Origin: Siphonodentalium dalli
Lineage: Eukaryota; Mollusca; Scaphopoda; Gadilida; Siphonodentaliidae
DNA: 64,000 nt
Direction of reading: 5' to 3'
Assembly (NCBI GenBank): GCA_032622095.1
Contig: CP136069.1
Location: 36,494,194-36,558,193 of the forward strand
A program made the position numbers and the translations under genes. Below are positions 45,783 to 58,869 of the stretch, in pieces. The notes under the pieces were generated by a model that saw only the letters and a list, made by a program, of their open reading frames with translations, did no database searches and was not told the DNA's origin. Each line of letters begins with the position of its first letter. The first letter of the stretch is position 1.

Positions 45783-48363
45783 ATGACTAACTTAGGTTAG
45801 TAGGTTAGTGAACTGTTTGTCCACAGGATGACTAACTTAGGTTAGTGAACTGTTTGTCCACAGGATGACTAACTTAGGTCAGTGAACTGTTTGTCCACAG
45901 GATGACTAACTTAGGTTAGTGAACTGTTTGTCCACAGGATGACTAACTTAGGTTAGTGAACTGTTTGTCCACAGGATGACTAACTTAGGTCAGTGAACTG
46001 TTTGTCCACAGGATGACTAACTTAGGTTAGTGAACTGTTTGTCCACAGGATGACTAACTTAGGTTAGTGAACTGTTTGTCCACAGGATGACTAACTTATG
46101 TTAGTGAACTGTTTGTCCACAGGATGACAAACTTAGGTTAGTGAACTGCTTGTCCACAGGATGACTAACTTAGGTTAGTGTACTGTTTGTCCACAGGATG
46201 ACAAACTTAGGTTAGTGTACTGTTTGTCCACAGGATGACAAACTTAGGTTAGTGAACTGCTTGTCCACAGGATGACAAACTTAGGTTAGTGAACTGTTTG
46301 TCCACAGGATGACAAACTTAGGTTAGTGAACTGCTTGTCCACAGGATGACAAACTTAGGTTAGTGAACTGCTTGTCCACAGGATGACAAACTTAGGTTAG
46401 TGTACTGTTTGTCCACAGGATGACAAACTTAGGTTAGTGAACTGCTTGTCCACATGATGACTAACTTAGGTTAGTGAACTGTTTGTCCACAGGATGACAA
46501 ACTTAGGTTAGTGAACTGTTTGTCCACAGGATGACTAACTTAGGTTAGTGAACTGTTTGTCCACAGGATGACTAACTTAGGTTAGTGAACTGTTTGTCCA
46601 CAGGATGACTAACTTAGATTAGTGAACTGTTTGTCCACAGGATGACTAACTTAGTTTAGTGAACTGTTTGTCCCCAGGATGACTAACTTAGATTAGTGAA
46701 CTGTTTGTCCACAGGATGACTAACTTAGTTTAGTGAACTGTTTGTCCCCAGGATGACTAACTTAGGTTAGTGAACTGTTTGTCCACAGGATGACTAACTT
46801 AGGTTAGTGAACTGTTTGTCCACATGATGACAAACTTAGGTTAGTGAACTGTTTGTCCACAGGATGACTAACTTAGATTAGTGAACTGTTTGTCCACAGG
46901 ATGACTAACTTAGGTTAGTGTACTGTTTGTCCACAGGATGACAAACTTAGGTTAGTGAACTGCTTGTCCACAGGATGACAAACTTAGGTTAGTGAACTGC
47001 TTGTCCACAGGATGACAAACTTAGGTTAGTGTACTGTTTGTCCACAGGATGACAAACTTAGGTTAGTGAACTGCTTGTCCACATGATGACTAACTTAGGT
47101 TAGTGAACTGTTTGTCCACAGGATGACAAACTTAGGTTAGTGAACTGTTTGTCCACAGGATGACTAACTTAGGTTAGTGAACTGTTTGTCCACAGGATGA
47201 CTAACTTAGGTTAGTGAACTGTTTGTCCACAGGATGACTAACTTAGATTAGTGAACTGTTTGTCCACAGGATGACTAACTTAGTTTAGTGAACTGTTTGT
47301 CCCCAGGATGACTAACTTAGATTAGTGAACTGTTTGTCCACAGGATGACTAACTTAGTTTAGTGAACTGTTTGTCCCCAGGATGACTAACTTAGGTTAGT
47401 GAACTGTTTGTCCACAGGATGACTAACTTAGGTTAGTGAACTGTTTGTCCACATGATGACAAACTTAGGTTAGTGAACTGTTTGTCCACAGGATGACTAA
47501 CTTAGATTAGTGAACTGTTTGTCCACAGGATGACTAACTTAGGTTAGTGTACTGTTTGTCCACAGGATGACAAACTTAGGTTAGTGAACTGTTTGTCCAC
47601 AGGATGACTAACTTAGGTTAGTGAACTGTTTGTCCCCAGGATGACTAACTTAGATTAGTGAACTGTTTGTCCACAGGATGACTAACTTAGTTTAGTGAAC
47701 TGTTTGTCCCCAGGATGACTAACTTAGGTTAGTGAACTGTTTGTCCACAGGATGACTAACTTAGGTTAGTGAACTGTTTGTCCACATGATGACAAACTTA
47801 GGTTAGTGAACTGTTTGTCCACAGGATGACAAACTTAGGTTAGTGAACTGTTTGTCCACAGGATGACTAACTTAGGTTAGTGAACTGTTTGTCCACATGA
47901 TGACTAACTTATGTTAGTGAACTGTTTGTCCACAGGATGACTAACTTAGGTTAGTGAACTGTTTGTCCACAGGATGACTAACTTAGGTTAGTGAACTGTT
48001 TGTCCACATGATGACTAACTTAGGTTAGTGAACTGTTTGTCCACAGGATGACTAACTTAGGTTAGTGAACTGTTTGTCCACATGATGACTAACTTAGGTT
48101 AGTGAACTGTTTGTCCACAGGATGACTAACTTAGGATAGTGAACTGTTTGTCCACAGGATGACTAACTTAGGTTAGTGAACTGTTTGTCCACAGGATGAC
48201 TAAGTTAGGTTAGTGAACTGTTTGTCCACAGGATGACTAACTTAGGTTAGTGAACTGTTTGTCCACAGGATGACTAACTTAGGTTAGTGAACTGTTTGTC
48301 CACATGATGACTAACTTAGGTTAGTGAACTGTTTGTCCCCAGGATGACTAACTTAGCTTAGTA
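45783..48363 (+). repeat. 37-bp minisatellite, about 69 units, with a 629-bp higher-order period
   Basis: The unit reads GATGACTAACTTAGGTTAGT, then GAACTGTTTGTCCACAG. Variants are GACAAAC for GACTAAC, GCTTG for GTTTG, CCCC for CCAC, TTAGATTAG or TTAGTTTAG for TTAGGTTAG, and CACATGATG for CACAGGATG. The same order of variants recurs 629 bases apart (17 units; 46451 against 47080, and 46821 against 47450), with a further partial repeat 333 bases (9 units) on. Each unit has an ACTAAC/GTTAGT inverted pair. Decayed GACTAA words continue to ~48520. Confidence 0.95.
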
Positions 48364-48745
48364 ATAATTACTAAGGCAGACAATTAGTCATAGTGACTAG
48401 GTTGATGTTAGTCATAACAACCAAGGAATGGCTAGTCCAAAACGACTAATTAGGCTTAGAATACAACTATATGGTGTTAGTCAAAATGACTAGGATTGAG
48501 TCATAATGACTAACTGTTCTGAGTCAATGAGAAGGTGAACTTGCAATTTGGTGGAAATTGTGATAACAATTTAATTAATAATGACAGGTTTTAAAATGGT
48601 AGTCCGTGAAACCTAAATCCCTTGATTGTTTTTATCAAGCGCAGATGTTTCAATATGCTGTTTGACCAAGCGCGCATTGTCTTGGTTTGGGAAGCGAGTC
48701 ATTTTCGACTATTACTGCGACCGCCCAGGATCGGAAATTTGGTCT
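48364..48745. other. Spacer between minisatellite and foldback element
   Basis: Contains degenerate AGTCATAATGACTAA words related to the minisatellite up to ~48520, then unremarkable DNA. Confidence 0.5.
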
Positions 48746-48749
48746 CAGG

Positions 48750-51700
48750 ATAGAAGTAATAGTCCGGCCGCCAGGTCACGGATGCGTGTTTTGGCGTATA
48801 AAGTTTTTTTCTCTGCGGATTTTGTAAATTCAGGTATCCGACATCAAGATTTTATCGGCTGGCCATCTGTCAGCCTTGAGAATTTTTTTTTATAGCGCCC
48901 TAAAAAGTATACCCCCCACCCCCAATTTTTTTCACAGACGTAAAACCAGTTACTTGGAATTTATTGCAAACTCACATGACTAATCTAGTAAAATATATAT
49001 ATTTTCATGAAGCTAAGGTATAATGACACTATTGTGGCCCAAAATTGAAACTCACCATCCAAGATGGCCACCAAAATTCACAATTATATTCTAGATCAGT
49101 TCATGATGTTTGGAACTGGTTGAGTAATATGACTTTATTTTGTATTTTTTATATTAACTGATCATTGGAGCAATTATATATGCCATTATTGGGGTCCTAT
49201 CCGCTTGTGATCCCTCAAGAATTCGATTTTACAGAAAGCGGTATAAAATTTCACAAAAAATCACAACTGGGATTCTAGTCATATTTCAACAAGACATGAA
49301 CAGAAGGTTGCAATTATGTGAGGCATACCATTACCTATGAATATTGCAACTCACTGGAACTAAAATTCTTACTTTGGCTCATAATGGCTGCCAAAATGGC
49401 CGCCAAAATGTGGAAAATGGTAAATATTGCCCTAGGGTGTCCCGCAATCGCTTACAAGTTGTGGTTGATGTACAAAATTGGCTATTCTGCCTTCTATACA
49501 TTGAATACTAACATGTCTGCTGCACCATGGTTAATTGTTACTGTTATCGCCACTGACATCACCAAAAATATTGGACTTTTCTCTCAAAAACTTGACATAA
49601 ATATCGGCAAAAATTAACTTTTCAGGTTTGGATCATTTTTTCTAGTAATATGTAACTATCTTGAAAGGTGTTTATTGTATTGGTCTATCTTAAATGTGTC
49701 ACACTACGGTGTTTATAGACCAAATTGCTCAAAATGGCTTCCAAAATGGCAATCAAATTGGTAAAAGTTATTTTTTAACATATATCATTATAAAATTATA
49801 TATATATAACATTATTCTCTGCGTTATCCGAAAATGTAGCAAATTGTGACTCACTTGGTTATTATACGTGTTAGGTAATTAACTGACAACTAAATGTTCT
49901 ATTATGGTTGTCCCAGTTCCGAATGGGGCATGACAAATTCATTTTAAAGTATGGAAATTTGCGGAGAACCTCTTTTGTGATTCTGCCCATATTATTGAAA
50001 GGAAATGGGCAGAACTTTGAGACGGAACTGAGATGAACCATAATATGTGGCTCTTCTGGTCCATTGTGATAAACCAATATCAACTGGTTACAGGATGGTT
50101 GCCAAGATGGTATCCAGGGAGTTACTCCATGTGAGGTGAATTGGTATACATGGAGTTAATGTATGTCATGAATGATGTGAATATTTATACAATGAGTGAC
50201 TATATGGTTATGAGTGTGTTGTCCATAGTGAGATGTATTGGTATACAGGGAGAGGTCATGGTCATGTGTGGGGTGAATCGGTATGAATGGTGTGCCTGTA
50301 TGGTGTATGGTTGTGTGTATCATGTACGGGTGCACATTGTGTGCCTGTATGGACATTGATGTGGTATATGGATGTAGCTACATGGTCATCTATGTATTGG
50401 TTATATATATGGAGTGACTGTAAGGTCATGGGTGGGATGTACATGTGTTTCTGTATGCCCACGAATGGGGTGTGTGGATAAATAGTGAGTGATTTTATGG
50501 TCAGGGGTAATGTGTATGGTATACATATCCACCTCACCATTGGCCATATCACTCACTGTATCCTTATTTGTCACACTATAGCCGAATAGCCACGAAAGAT
50601 ATACTAATACACCCCAGCCATGTCAGTATAGTCACTCCATGTGAGCATATGCACATCATCCGTGGCCATATAGCCACTCGCTATATACACATACACCTCG
50701 CCCATGACCATATAGCAACACGATTGTATATCCGCATATCCTACACATGACCATACCGCCACGAGTTGCCAAGCAGGAACACCAGGTATACTCACACACC
50801 TGACAATTTAGTCACTTCCTGCATATATATTCATTACATTGATGATCATACAGTCACTCCTTGTATACTTACTCATCACACCATTGACCATACATTCACT
50901 ACCTGTATACATATTCCACACACAGTCATATAACCACTCGATATATACATATGAAGCTCACCCTAGACCATAGAGTCACTCCAGGTATACATATGCACCT
51001 CACCACTGGCCATTCAGTCCTTCCAGATATACAAACACGACCACTCATACCATCCATACTTGCATATACACCTCAAACATGACAATTCAGCAATGCACTG
51101 TATAATCATACACGCCATCCATGATCATACAGCTAATCCCTACACACCCACCGATGATAATACATCCACGATATATATATACATATACATCCCATCCATT
51201 ACTACAAGGACACTTCCTATATACCCACACGATAATGTCCACCCAGCTTACTCCAGGTATGCATATAGACTTCAATCATGACAGTACAGTCATTCCATGT
51301 ATACCACACATTACCCGTAACCATAAAATCACTCACTATTTATTCACACACCCCATCCATGATCATACATAAAACACATGTACATCCCACCCATGACCTT
51401 ACAGTCACTCCATATATACATAATCAATACATAGATGACCATGTAGCTATATCCATACACCACACCAATGTCCATACAGGCACATCGGATGCACCCATAC
51501 GGGATAGACACAACATACACCATACAGTGACTCCATGAATACCGATACACCCCACACCTGACCATGACCTCTCCCTGTATACCTATAAATATCACTATGG
51601 ACAACACAAGCATAACCATATAGTCACTCATTGTATACATATTCACATCATTCATGACATGCACTAACTCCATGTATACCTATTCACCTCACCTCTGATC

Positions 51701-53118
51701 ATAGAGTAACTCCATGTCTACCATCATGGCATCAATCCTGTATCCAGTTGATATTGGTTTATCATAATTGACCAGAAGTGCCATATATTATGTTTCATCT
51801 CAGTTCCGTCTCAAAGTTCTGCCCATTTTCTTTCAATAATATGGTCAGAATCACAAAAGAGGTTCTCCGCAAATTGCCATACTTTAAAATTAATTTGTCA
51901 TGCCCCATACGGAACTGGGACAACCATAATAGAACATTTGGTTGTCAGTTAATTACCTATCACGTATAATAACCAAGTGAGTCACAATTTGCTACATTTT
52001 CGGATAACGCAGAGAATAATGTTATATATATAATATTAAAATGATATATGTAAAAAAAAATTTTTTAACAATTTGGTTGCCATTTTGGAAGCCATCTTGA
52101 GCAATTTGGTCTATAAACACCGTAGTGTGACACATTCAAGATAAACCAATACAATAAACACCTTTTAATCCAAAGATAGTTACATATTACAAGACAAAAT
52201 GGTCCAAACCTGAAAAGTAAATTTTTGCCGATATTTATGTCAAGTTTTTGAGAGAAAAGTCCAATATTTTTGGTGATGCCAGTGGTGGCAACAGTAACAA
52301 TTAACCATGGTGCAGCAGACATGTTAGTATTCAATGTATAGAAGGCACAATAGCGAATTTTGTACATCAACCACAACTTGTAAGCGATTGCAGGGCATCC
52401 TAGGGCAATATTTATCATTTTTCATATTTTGGCGGCCATTTTGGCAGCCATTATGAGCCAAAGTAAGAATTTTGGTTCCAGTGAGTTGGAATATGCATAA
52501 GTAATGGTATGCCTCACTTAATTGCAACCTTCTGTTCATTTCTTGTTGAAATATGACTAGAATCCCAGTTGTGATTTTTTGTAAAATTTTATACCGCTTT
52601 TTACAAAATCGAATTTTTGAGGGATCACAAGCGGATAGGACCCCAATAATTGCATGTTTAATTGCTCCAATGATTAGTTAATATACAAAATACAAAATAA
52701 AGTCATATTACTTAACCAGTTTCAAACAGCATGAACTGATCTAGAAGATATTTGAGAAAAAATGCCATATTTTCAACTTCCGGCGGCCATTTTGGTGGCC
52801 ATCTTTGATGGTGAGTTTCAATTTTGGCCCAAAATAGTGTCATTATGTCTTAGCTTCATAAAAATATATACATTTTACTAGATTAGTCATGTGAATTTGC
52901 AACAAATTCCAAGTATCTTGTTTTACGTCTGGGGAAATCTGGGGGGGGGGGGTATACTTTTTAGGGCGCTATAAAAACAATTGCTCAATGCTGACAGATG
53001 GCCAGCCGATAAAATCTTGTTGTCGGATACCTGAATTTACAAAATCCGCAGAGAAAAAAACTTTATACGCGAAAACAAGCATTCGTGAATTCCGGGTGTT
53101 TGGCGACCGGACTATAAC
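48750..53118. mobile_element. ~4.4-kb foldback element with very long inverted repeats
   Basis: Left arm 48750-50520 and right arm 51285-53118 are inverted copies. Matching landmarks are TAGTCCGGCCGCCA with 53113 downward, GTATAAAGTTTTTTTCTCTG (48796) with its complement ending 53068, AGGGCGCTATA words, CAATCGCTTACAAGTTGTGG (49446) with its complement at ~52370, and the GTTCTATTATGGTTGTCCCA stretch (49894) with its complement at ~51935. The arms contain many GGCNGCCAAAATGG words. The core is a ~43-bp tandem repeat. Left and right arms give the same conceptual peptide near their outer ends (FFSADFVNSGIR...DFIGWPSVS), a result of the symmetry. Confidence 0.9.
50110..51720. repeat. ~43-bp tandem repeats at the centre of the foldback, switching orientation at ~50520
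   Basis: From 50110 to 50520 the units are GT-rich (GTATACATGGAGT, GAGTGACTATATGG). From 50520 to 51720 they appear as the complement (GACCATACAGTCACTCC, TGTATACATATTCAC). Starts such as 50662, 50706, 50887, 50931 and 50972 give spacings of ~41-45. Several open frames in this stretch are repeat artefacts. Confidence 0.85.
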
Positions 53119-53700
53119 CTTTCTTTTAATGATAACTTCTCGCTCTTCTATTGTCGCGTAACTCATCCCGGGCTCATGTCCATGCCATATGAGAGTTTAG
53201 GTACACATGATCGACAGTGCTATGTATTTGCATTGTTAATTGTTTATTGGTCTGCCCTATTAATTGGTTTATAAGTTGGTTCTTTTATGGCGGATTTCGA
53301 GTTTCCGATTACAGTGTCAAGAATTAGGCAATAAAGTTGATATTTGATCATGTCGTTTGTATAACGCTTGCATGGCGTACCTTAATTTGATTAAAAACAT
53401 TTACAATTGCGGTGGGCGGTCTACATTAACAGAATATCATATCTTAGTTACGCAATGTGCGCAGACAGGATTACGTCGGACCATGACTCCTACCTCGACT
53501 AGAAATATACCGTTGACTCGAGCTCTAGAAAGGCAGTCAAAGAAGAACTGGGTGTATCTGATAAATTCGTTGGTGAAACAACTGGCCCGGACGTAATGAA
53601 CACATTATAGTTCCCATTCTAAAGATCTAGGGAAGACATATTACTCGTCTAATCTTGATGCGTTTGTTAATCGATATGATTGTTATTCAAACGATACGAT
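53119..53700 (+). other. Flank of foldback element and unrecognised ORF
   Basis: The plus frame 53357-53596 is Arg/Thr-rich (LRRTMTPTSTRNIPLTRALE) and matches nothing I recognise. It might belong to the same decayed element as the frames at 53720-54728. Confidence 0.35.
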
Positions 53701-53719
53701 CTCGGAGAGTTAATACCTC

Positions 53720-54728
53720 ATGAAGGATGCGGTTGGTTCTGGTTCCGATTCCGATGAGAAACTAGAGAAGCAGTTGGATAAGGTCAGAAAGGAAAAAGAG
53801 GATGCATTGAAAGTGCATCGATCGGACAGGAAGCGTGCCATCAAAGGAGACTTGGACGATGAAAATAGGAAACTTCGAGAAATTAGAAAAAAAACGAGAC
53901 TTTAGGAGTTAATCAAATAATGTCAGGAACCAACATTCGACAAAAAATTAATTTAGTAAAATGAAAAATATTTTGAAAATGGTGGAAAACATTTGCAAGC
54001 ATTGAAACTTGATTATCTTGTTAATGATTCTGATATGATAAAGATACTTTGCGCGATCAAGTGGGCATAGGGATGTTTCTAATCTGGGTTGGTGTAAAAA
54101 ATATTTATTCGCAATAAAAAAAACAGATTAATACAAAAATAAATGCTAATTGTTGATTATGGGTGATTGGAAAAAGATGAGACAACAGGCCTATTTTGAC
54201 TGTTCTGTAAGTCCTCTACCAGATCGGTCAAATGTCCCAGACAACATTAGGCCGATCGGGCGAGATTTTTTGTAGCTCTAGATAACTCAGTGATGAATTT
54301 AGAAGATTGCACTCAACGACAGATAGCTAGAAATAGTTAAGATAGATACCAAGTCGAGTGGGTGAGATTTGGGTTGGTGGCAGAGCAAAAGTATAAAGTA
54401 ATCAAACCAGCTGCTATGCCAGCAATAGATACGCTTCAAATAGAGTACGTCCTCGGGGCAGGATCCGCGCTGCTGGACCGAAATTTACTTTTGCAACCTT
54501 GCAGATTACTGAATCTTGTGTTTCGACGCTCGCGGTTTGATATCAATAGAAAAGCAGTTACTTAATAAATATACTCTCATCTCTTTGTACCATATAACAC
54601 TAAACCAATCATCTAGGCTCGGGAATATTAAGTTAAATGAATTATCACTTAATCAGTTTGTGGATGCGGAAACTGAGATAATAAGAAGTCCCTTCACTCC
54701 ACCTAAACCGAGAAATTGGGATGGCTGA
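53720..54728 (+). pseudogene. Decayed ORF cluster, possibly retroelement gag-like
   Basis: The first frame (53720-53905) encodes a highly charged helical peptide with an acidic patch (SGSDSDEKLEKQLDKVRKEK, then LDDENRKLREIRKK), a likely coiled coil. The frame then breaks repeatedly. Two overlapping frames at 54362-54565 and 54516-54728 end with FVDAETEIIRSPFTPPKPRN. A charged, SDSD-rich coiled coil resembles gag segments of DIRS-type elements, but no diagnostic motif is present. No function is assigned. Confidence 0.35.
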
Positions 54729-57700
54729 ACATGCGATTAACAATTTATTATGACCCTACCCTAATTCCATTCAACAAACCCATTCTATAAATTGTGCCAG
54801 GTGACCTTTGACAGATTTGTCGTCTGTTTACATTCCGTACGCTACGACCCAAAATAGCATGGCTTCCAATATTTTCCAATGAACTCTAATGAATAAAGAG
54901 TTTGAACAGTTATTTCATTAATAATACGCCTTTAAATACGTCAAAGAGTCTTTATTTATATGGGACTATTTCTTTCCGAGGACAAACAACACATACATGT
55001 AGTTACGTGAAAGGTCATCGTAGGCCTAATAGAAGCTGATTTTAGTTCCATGTTCCATTTTGTTGATTTACGTATGTCTTATTGAGGTTTTGGATCATGT
55101 AATAAATAGAATCTACAGCTCGTCCCCAATTTATAGGGGAATTAAAAAAAACTTTGGCGAGGTCGAGACATAATTTACTTGACTAATTTTGTTGAATCGG
55201 TTGTAGTTCCTTTATATATCACACATGTGTACCTGGTGTAACTAACCCGGAAGGTATACCAAACCGGACCATGAGTTTTTGACAAATGAATATATTTATC
55301 GTCCAGTTGAATGATGATATCCACTATTCAATACATACTTTCGTAAAGCGGAATGTTCCCGCAGTAACTTTAAAATGTTCTCACCCACATTGCGGTTCGC
55401 TAACAAAACACTAACCCCGATAACGTGTGTGTAACCACCAGAATTTCGGGTGTAAAATCCGCGGATCGATGGTGCAATAAGACGTCACCAAACAGGAGTT
55501 GGGATGTCAAAGATGCGGATCATATATTTCGCATTGGACAGTTTTTGTCGGCGAATCAGCACTAATAAGGACTACATCGTCGTATCGTTTTGTTTGGCCA
55601 TGTGGGCTATCAACACAAACCCAAGTCTGATACGACTAAACAGTTTTCCGGACGACAGAATGCATGTTCGTGTGATCAAGACCTTATATACAACAGCTTT
55701 CATTCACCTGTTTGAATGAGGAAAATGTTACTACTGAAATGGATGTTCAATTAATTTAATTAATCCTTGCATACATGATTCTAAAATGTTATGTGTTCAT
55801 AATGATTCAGATGAGATACGTATAGTCCAACTGGTCAGTCTCAGATACACACGGAAATTCGCGAAAACTCCACTATAACTATAATTATATAGGTATTATG
55901 AATATTTACAGCACATACAATCCGGCATCGGCTATGGGGCTGCGTATCAATTTCAAAGAGCGCGGATTTGTTATAGATGTAGGGATTGAGAATGTAATAT
56001 TGCTGACGGTTATTTCTACGTGCAGTGAATATATTAATCTATGAAATAATTATGCACGGCTGGCATTCACTCACACAACTAATGACTGTAGAATACAATT
56101 TTTTAAATATCAGCGTTAATTTGTGATTTACTAATTTTGTGATACATATTTTGTGTTATATAGTATTCGACTGTATTTATACCAGTGTATTTCTGTCATT
56201 GTAGATTGAAACTCAACATATGCCCAAAACTCTTTATATGTAAAATACATTGACATGTAATGACTTATATGATCTTTTTGGCGAACCATCTATATACCGG
56301 GATTCACTTGACCGGAAAATCTTTGCATTTGGTGGAGAAAAAGGGGGCCTGAAAGTTTCATCTGTTCATGTTTTCATAGTACTCGAACGCTAGAGCTTTG
56401 TAATATGTAAAAATTCGCAATGCGGAATGATAAAGTACTGGCTAAGCGGGTTCTATAGTACAGCAATAATACCATTTTTGTGAAAATTCATTATTAGATT
56501 ACAAATGCACAGGCTACATTATTGATTTTTCACAACGATTATCCGTGCGGAAAATGGTGAGTGCGATTAGCTGGGTACATGTTCTTTGTAATGCGGTCAC
56601 GGAATCTCAATTGTTAACCCATTGAGATGGTTTACGCTCAATGGATTTGAAAGGAGATAGCCATGTCAGCGGCCTAGATTTTAATTATGAATGGAATTAA
56701 AGAGTTACAGTTGTCGGGCATGGGCTCACAACGTATATATATAAACGATCTTTGTGCGAAGGTACACGGATACGCGGTGAATCGGTGGTGGTGGCAGTTC
56801 GTGTTGAAACAGTTACTGATAATTTCAGGCTAAGTTGCGTTAAGAATCAGTGGACCCCAAATATTTACCATGACATTATGTAACATATTTGAACCGCATG
56901 GCATTTGTGTGCTCAAGAAGTTTGCGTTCACCTTGTGGTCTAAACAATTTAATTTGGCCAATAGTGCCGCACAGAATGTTCCATGAGTGATTTTTTAGAA
57001 AAAATAGGGGTCCGCCGATTCTTAACTTACCAATGTAGTAGTGCGTGTTGGTTATAACCAAATGTCATATGTTTACCTAAATTCAGCCGCTTAGTTGGGT
57101 ATAAATGGAAGGTACTGAGCATTAGGTATAGTTTGAGTAGATGGTGCTATATATATGTTTTAAAATCGAGGTTGGGTGTCCCCGGTGACCCTGGACGAGG
57201 GAGTGTTGGTCCGCATTGGAATTTCCAAATGAACACCCATCCTTTAGTCATGTCGAAAATACCAAGTCCGAGAACAGCCATCGCACCCCCATCATGGGAT
57301 GAATTTTTCCAGCTGCATGTTACCTCAAACTTTTCAACTATTAAGGTCTAGATGCTCCCACTAATATTTAAGCCAGACAAAGCTAGCTAGACAAATTAGG
57401 TTCCATCCTTGGTAATATTGCTATATAAAGTTGATGTGGCCATTTGAACGGCAACCGATGTGTGTGTTTGCCGACCTTTTTCGACAAACCGTTAATAAAC
57501 ATGTAACATAAAACATCTGAAAATGGTAAGTATTCCTCACGATACTGAAAAAAATACTTTTCATCGTGCGCAATTGTGGTCAAAATAACCCAATTATCGG
57601 AAACTAGTCACACATAATGTACCTTTATTCATCAACTTAATCACTCACAAACTGACACAAATAGGCATTGCCATATCATTCGCATATATCATTCGAGTAA

Positions 57701-58100
57701 TTTCCCTTGACAAAATCACAAATGTTTAGATGTGCGTTCAACGAACGGTGGTCGATAGTACTCGATTTGCCGTCTTTTTGTGATTTACAAGAAATCGCGT
57801 TCGCTGTTAAATTACAGTGGTCCATACAACTCGACACCTTCTGTACGGCTCAAATAAGCCTGCTATTACAAAAAAATGTATTCTATAGTATTGGCCCCTG
57901 GCGTCAATCCGATTTCGCGACGTTAGTATGTTACGATAACAGAACAAAAGAATAGTAGGTGAGTAGGAATCATACGACATGAAGGATACCGTCGGAAAAA
58001 TACTATAGTATACATGTATATATTAGTGGAACATATATAATGCATGGGGTATGGCATACGTAACTATCTATGGTATGGAGTTTAATTAGTATCGCGAAGC
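54729..58100. other. No recognisable gene
   Basis: AT-rich, presumed intergenic or intronic. Frames at 55504-55719 (+), 57133-57351 (+), 57583-57383 (-) and 57707-57955 (+) have no recognisable domain. Confidence 0.5.
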
Positions 58101-58103
58101 TGC

Positions 58104-58605
58104 GTTTGTGATTACATATGGTATGTCAGTCATACCACTAACATTATCGAAGGTGCGTTCATTGCCAAAGAAATTATGAATACCCAATCTTTGAAAGAAT
58201 ATTCGACAATAACGAAATAATTGTTAAATTGGAACTCTAGAGACATCAATTTGAAATATTATCGTCTGTTTTACAAAAACTAACTTGATACCATTTCGCG
58301 TGATAATTGTAATTAGTACTCACTCAGTCCTGTAGGGTCCAAGGATGTCAAAATCATCCCGATGGCGCTGAATTCCACGTCATTGTTCACAAGGAGGAAT
58401 TTACATCCTTCTGAAATGCACTGATTTCTGGCGTCGGTCCTGGTCAGTAACGCCGAATTAATGTTAATGCACTTATTTCTGGTGAGGAATGAGTAGCCGA
58501 GGTCATCACGGCATACTACAATGATGGTTGCAAACATAAAATAAGCATGTTATTTAATAATATATACATGTAAGGCACCAATTCATGGCCTACATAATTT
58601 CAATT
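58104..58605 (-). repeat. Duplicated genomic block containing a lectin exon (copy 2)
   Basis: It matches 14487-14975 in the same orientation through intron, exon and intron. This implies tandem duplication of at least part of a gene before transposons inserted around copy 1. Confidence 0.85.
58324..58515 (-). CDS. Paralogous exon for the N-terminal half of a C-type lectin-like domain
   Basis: It has the same length (192 bases), phases (1-1) and splice signals (CATTGTAG acceptor, GTGAGT donor) as the exon at 14701-14892. The peptide begins CRDDLGYS and ends SLDPTGL; by eye about 40 of 63 residues are identical. All framework Cys, the GY, the DAR and the SLDP ending are kept. The second Gly of EGG is replaced by Cys (SEGCKFLL), adding an unpaired Cys. 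The reading frame is open throughout. Because it lies upstream of exon 1 (36375-36680) on the minus strand, it must belong to a different, neighbouring gene copy or be an orphan exon. Confidence 0.65.
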
Positions 58606-58639
58606 GGTTGTTGCGTTTCTACAAACTTATGTCGATCAC

Positions 58640-58800
58640 TCTTCCAGAAAACACAGCTGCGCCAACTAGTTCTTACGTTTGGGGATTTTATTAAGGACTC
58701 ATGAGCTAAAACTCATATAATGTCCAATTGATCAGCATGCATGACATGAACATTCTCAAATATAGAAAACTATTTAATGATTGTTCTAAATAAAATTAAT
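58640..58800 (+). repeat. Dispersed repeat R2 copy
   Basis: GCGCCAACTAGTTCTTACG is followed by GACTCATGAGCTAAAACTC, GATCAGCATGCATGACATGA and CAAATATAGAAAAC. It sits directly after the lectin-exon block, whereas copy 1 of that block is followed by a LINE end. Confidence 0.6.
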
Positions 58801-58869
58801 TGTGAAGTTCCTTAAATTAAGCAACATTAAGTTGTACTTCTCCTGGTCGTCAGGTATGATCGTGGATGG

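Noticed and set aside
45783-48363. CRISPR-like array or telomeric repeat (units contain TTAGG)
   Set aside because: Units are contiguous 37-mers with no variable spacers and no cas-like genes, in eukaryotic DNA. TTAGG occurs only once per unit, so it is not a telomere.
50141-51673. Many His/Met/Val-rich frames on both strands
   Set aside because: They are by-products of the ~43-bp tandem repeat, with low-complexity composition and no domain.
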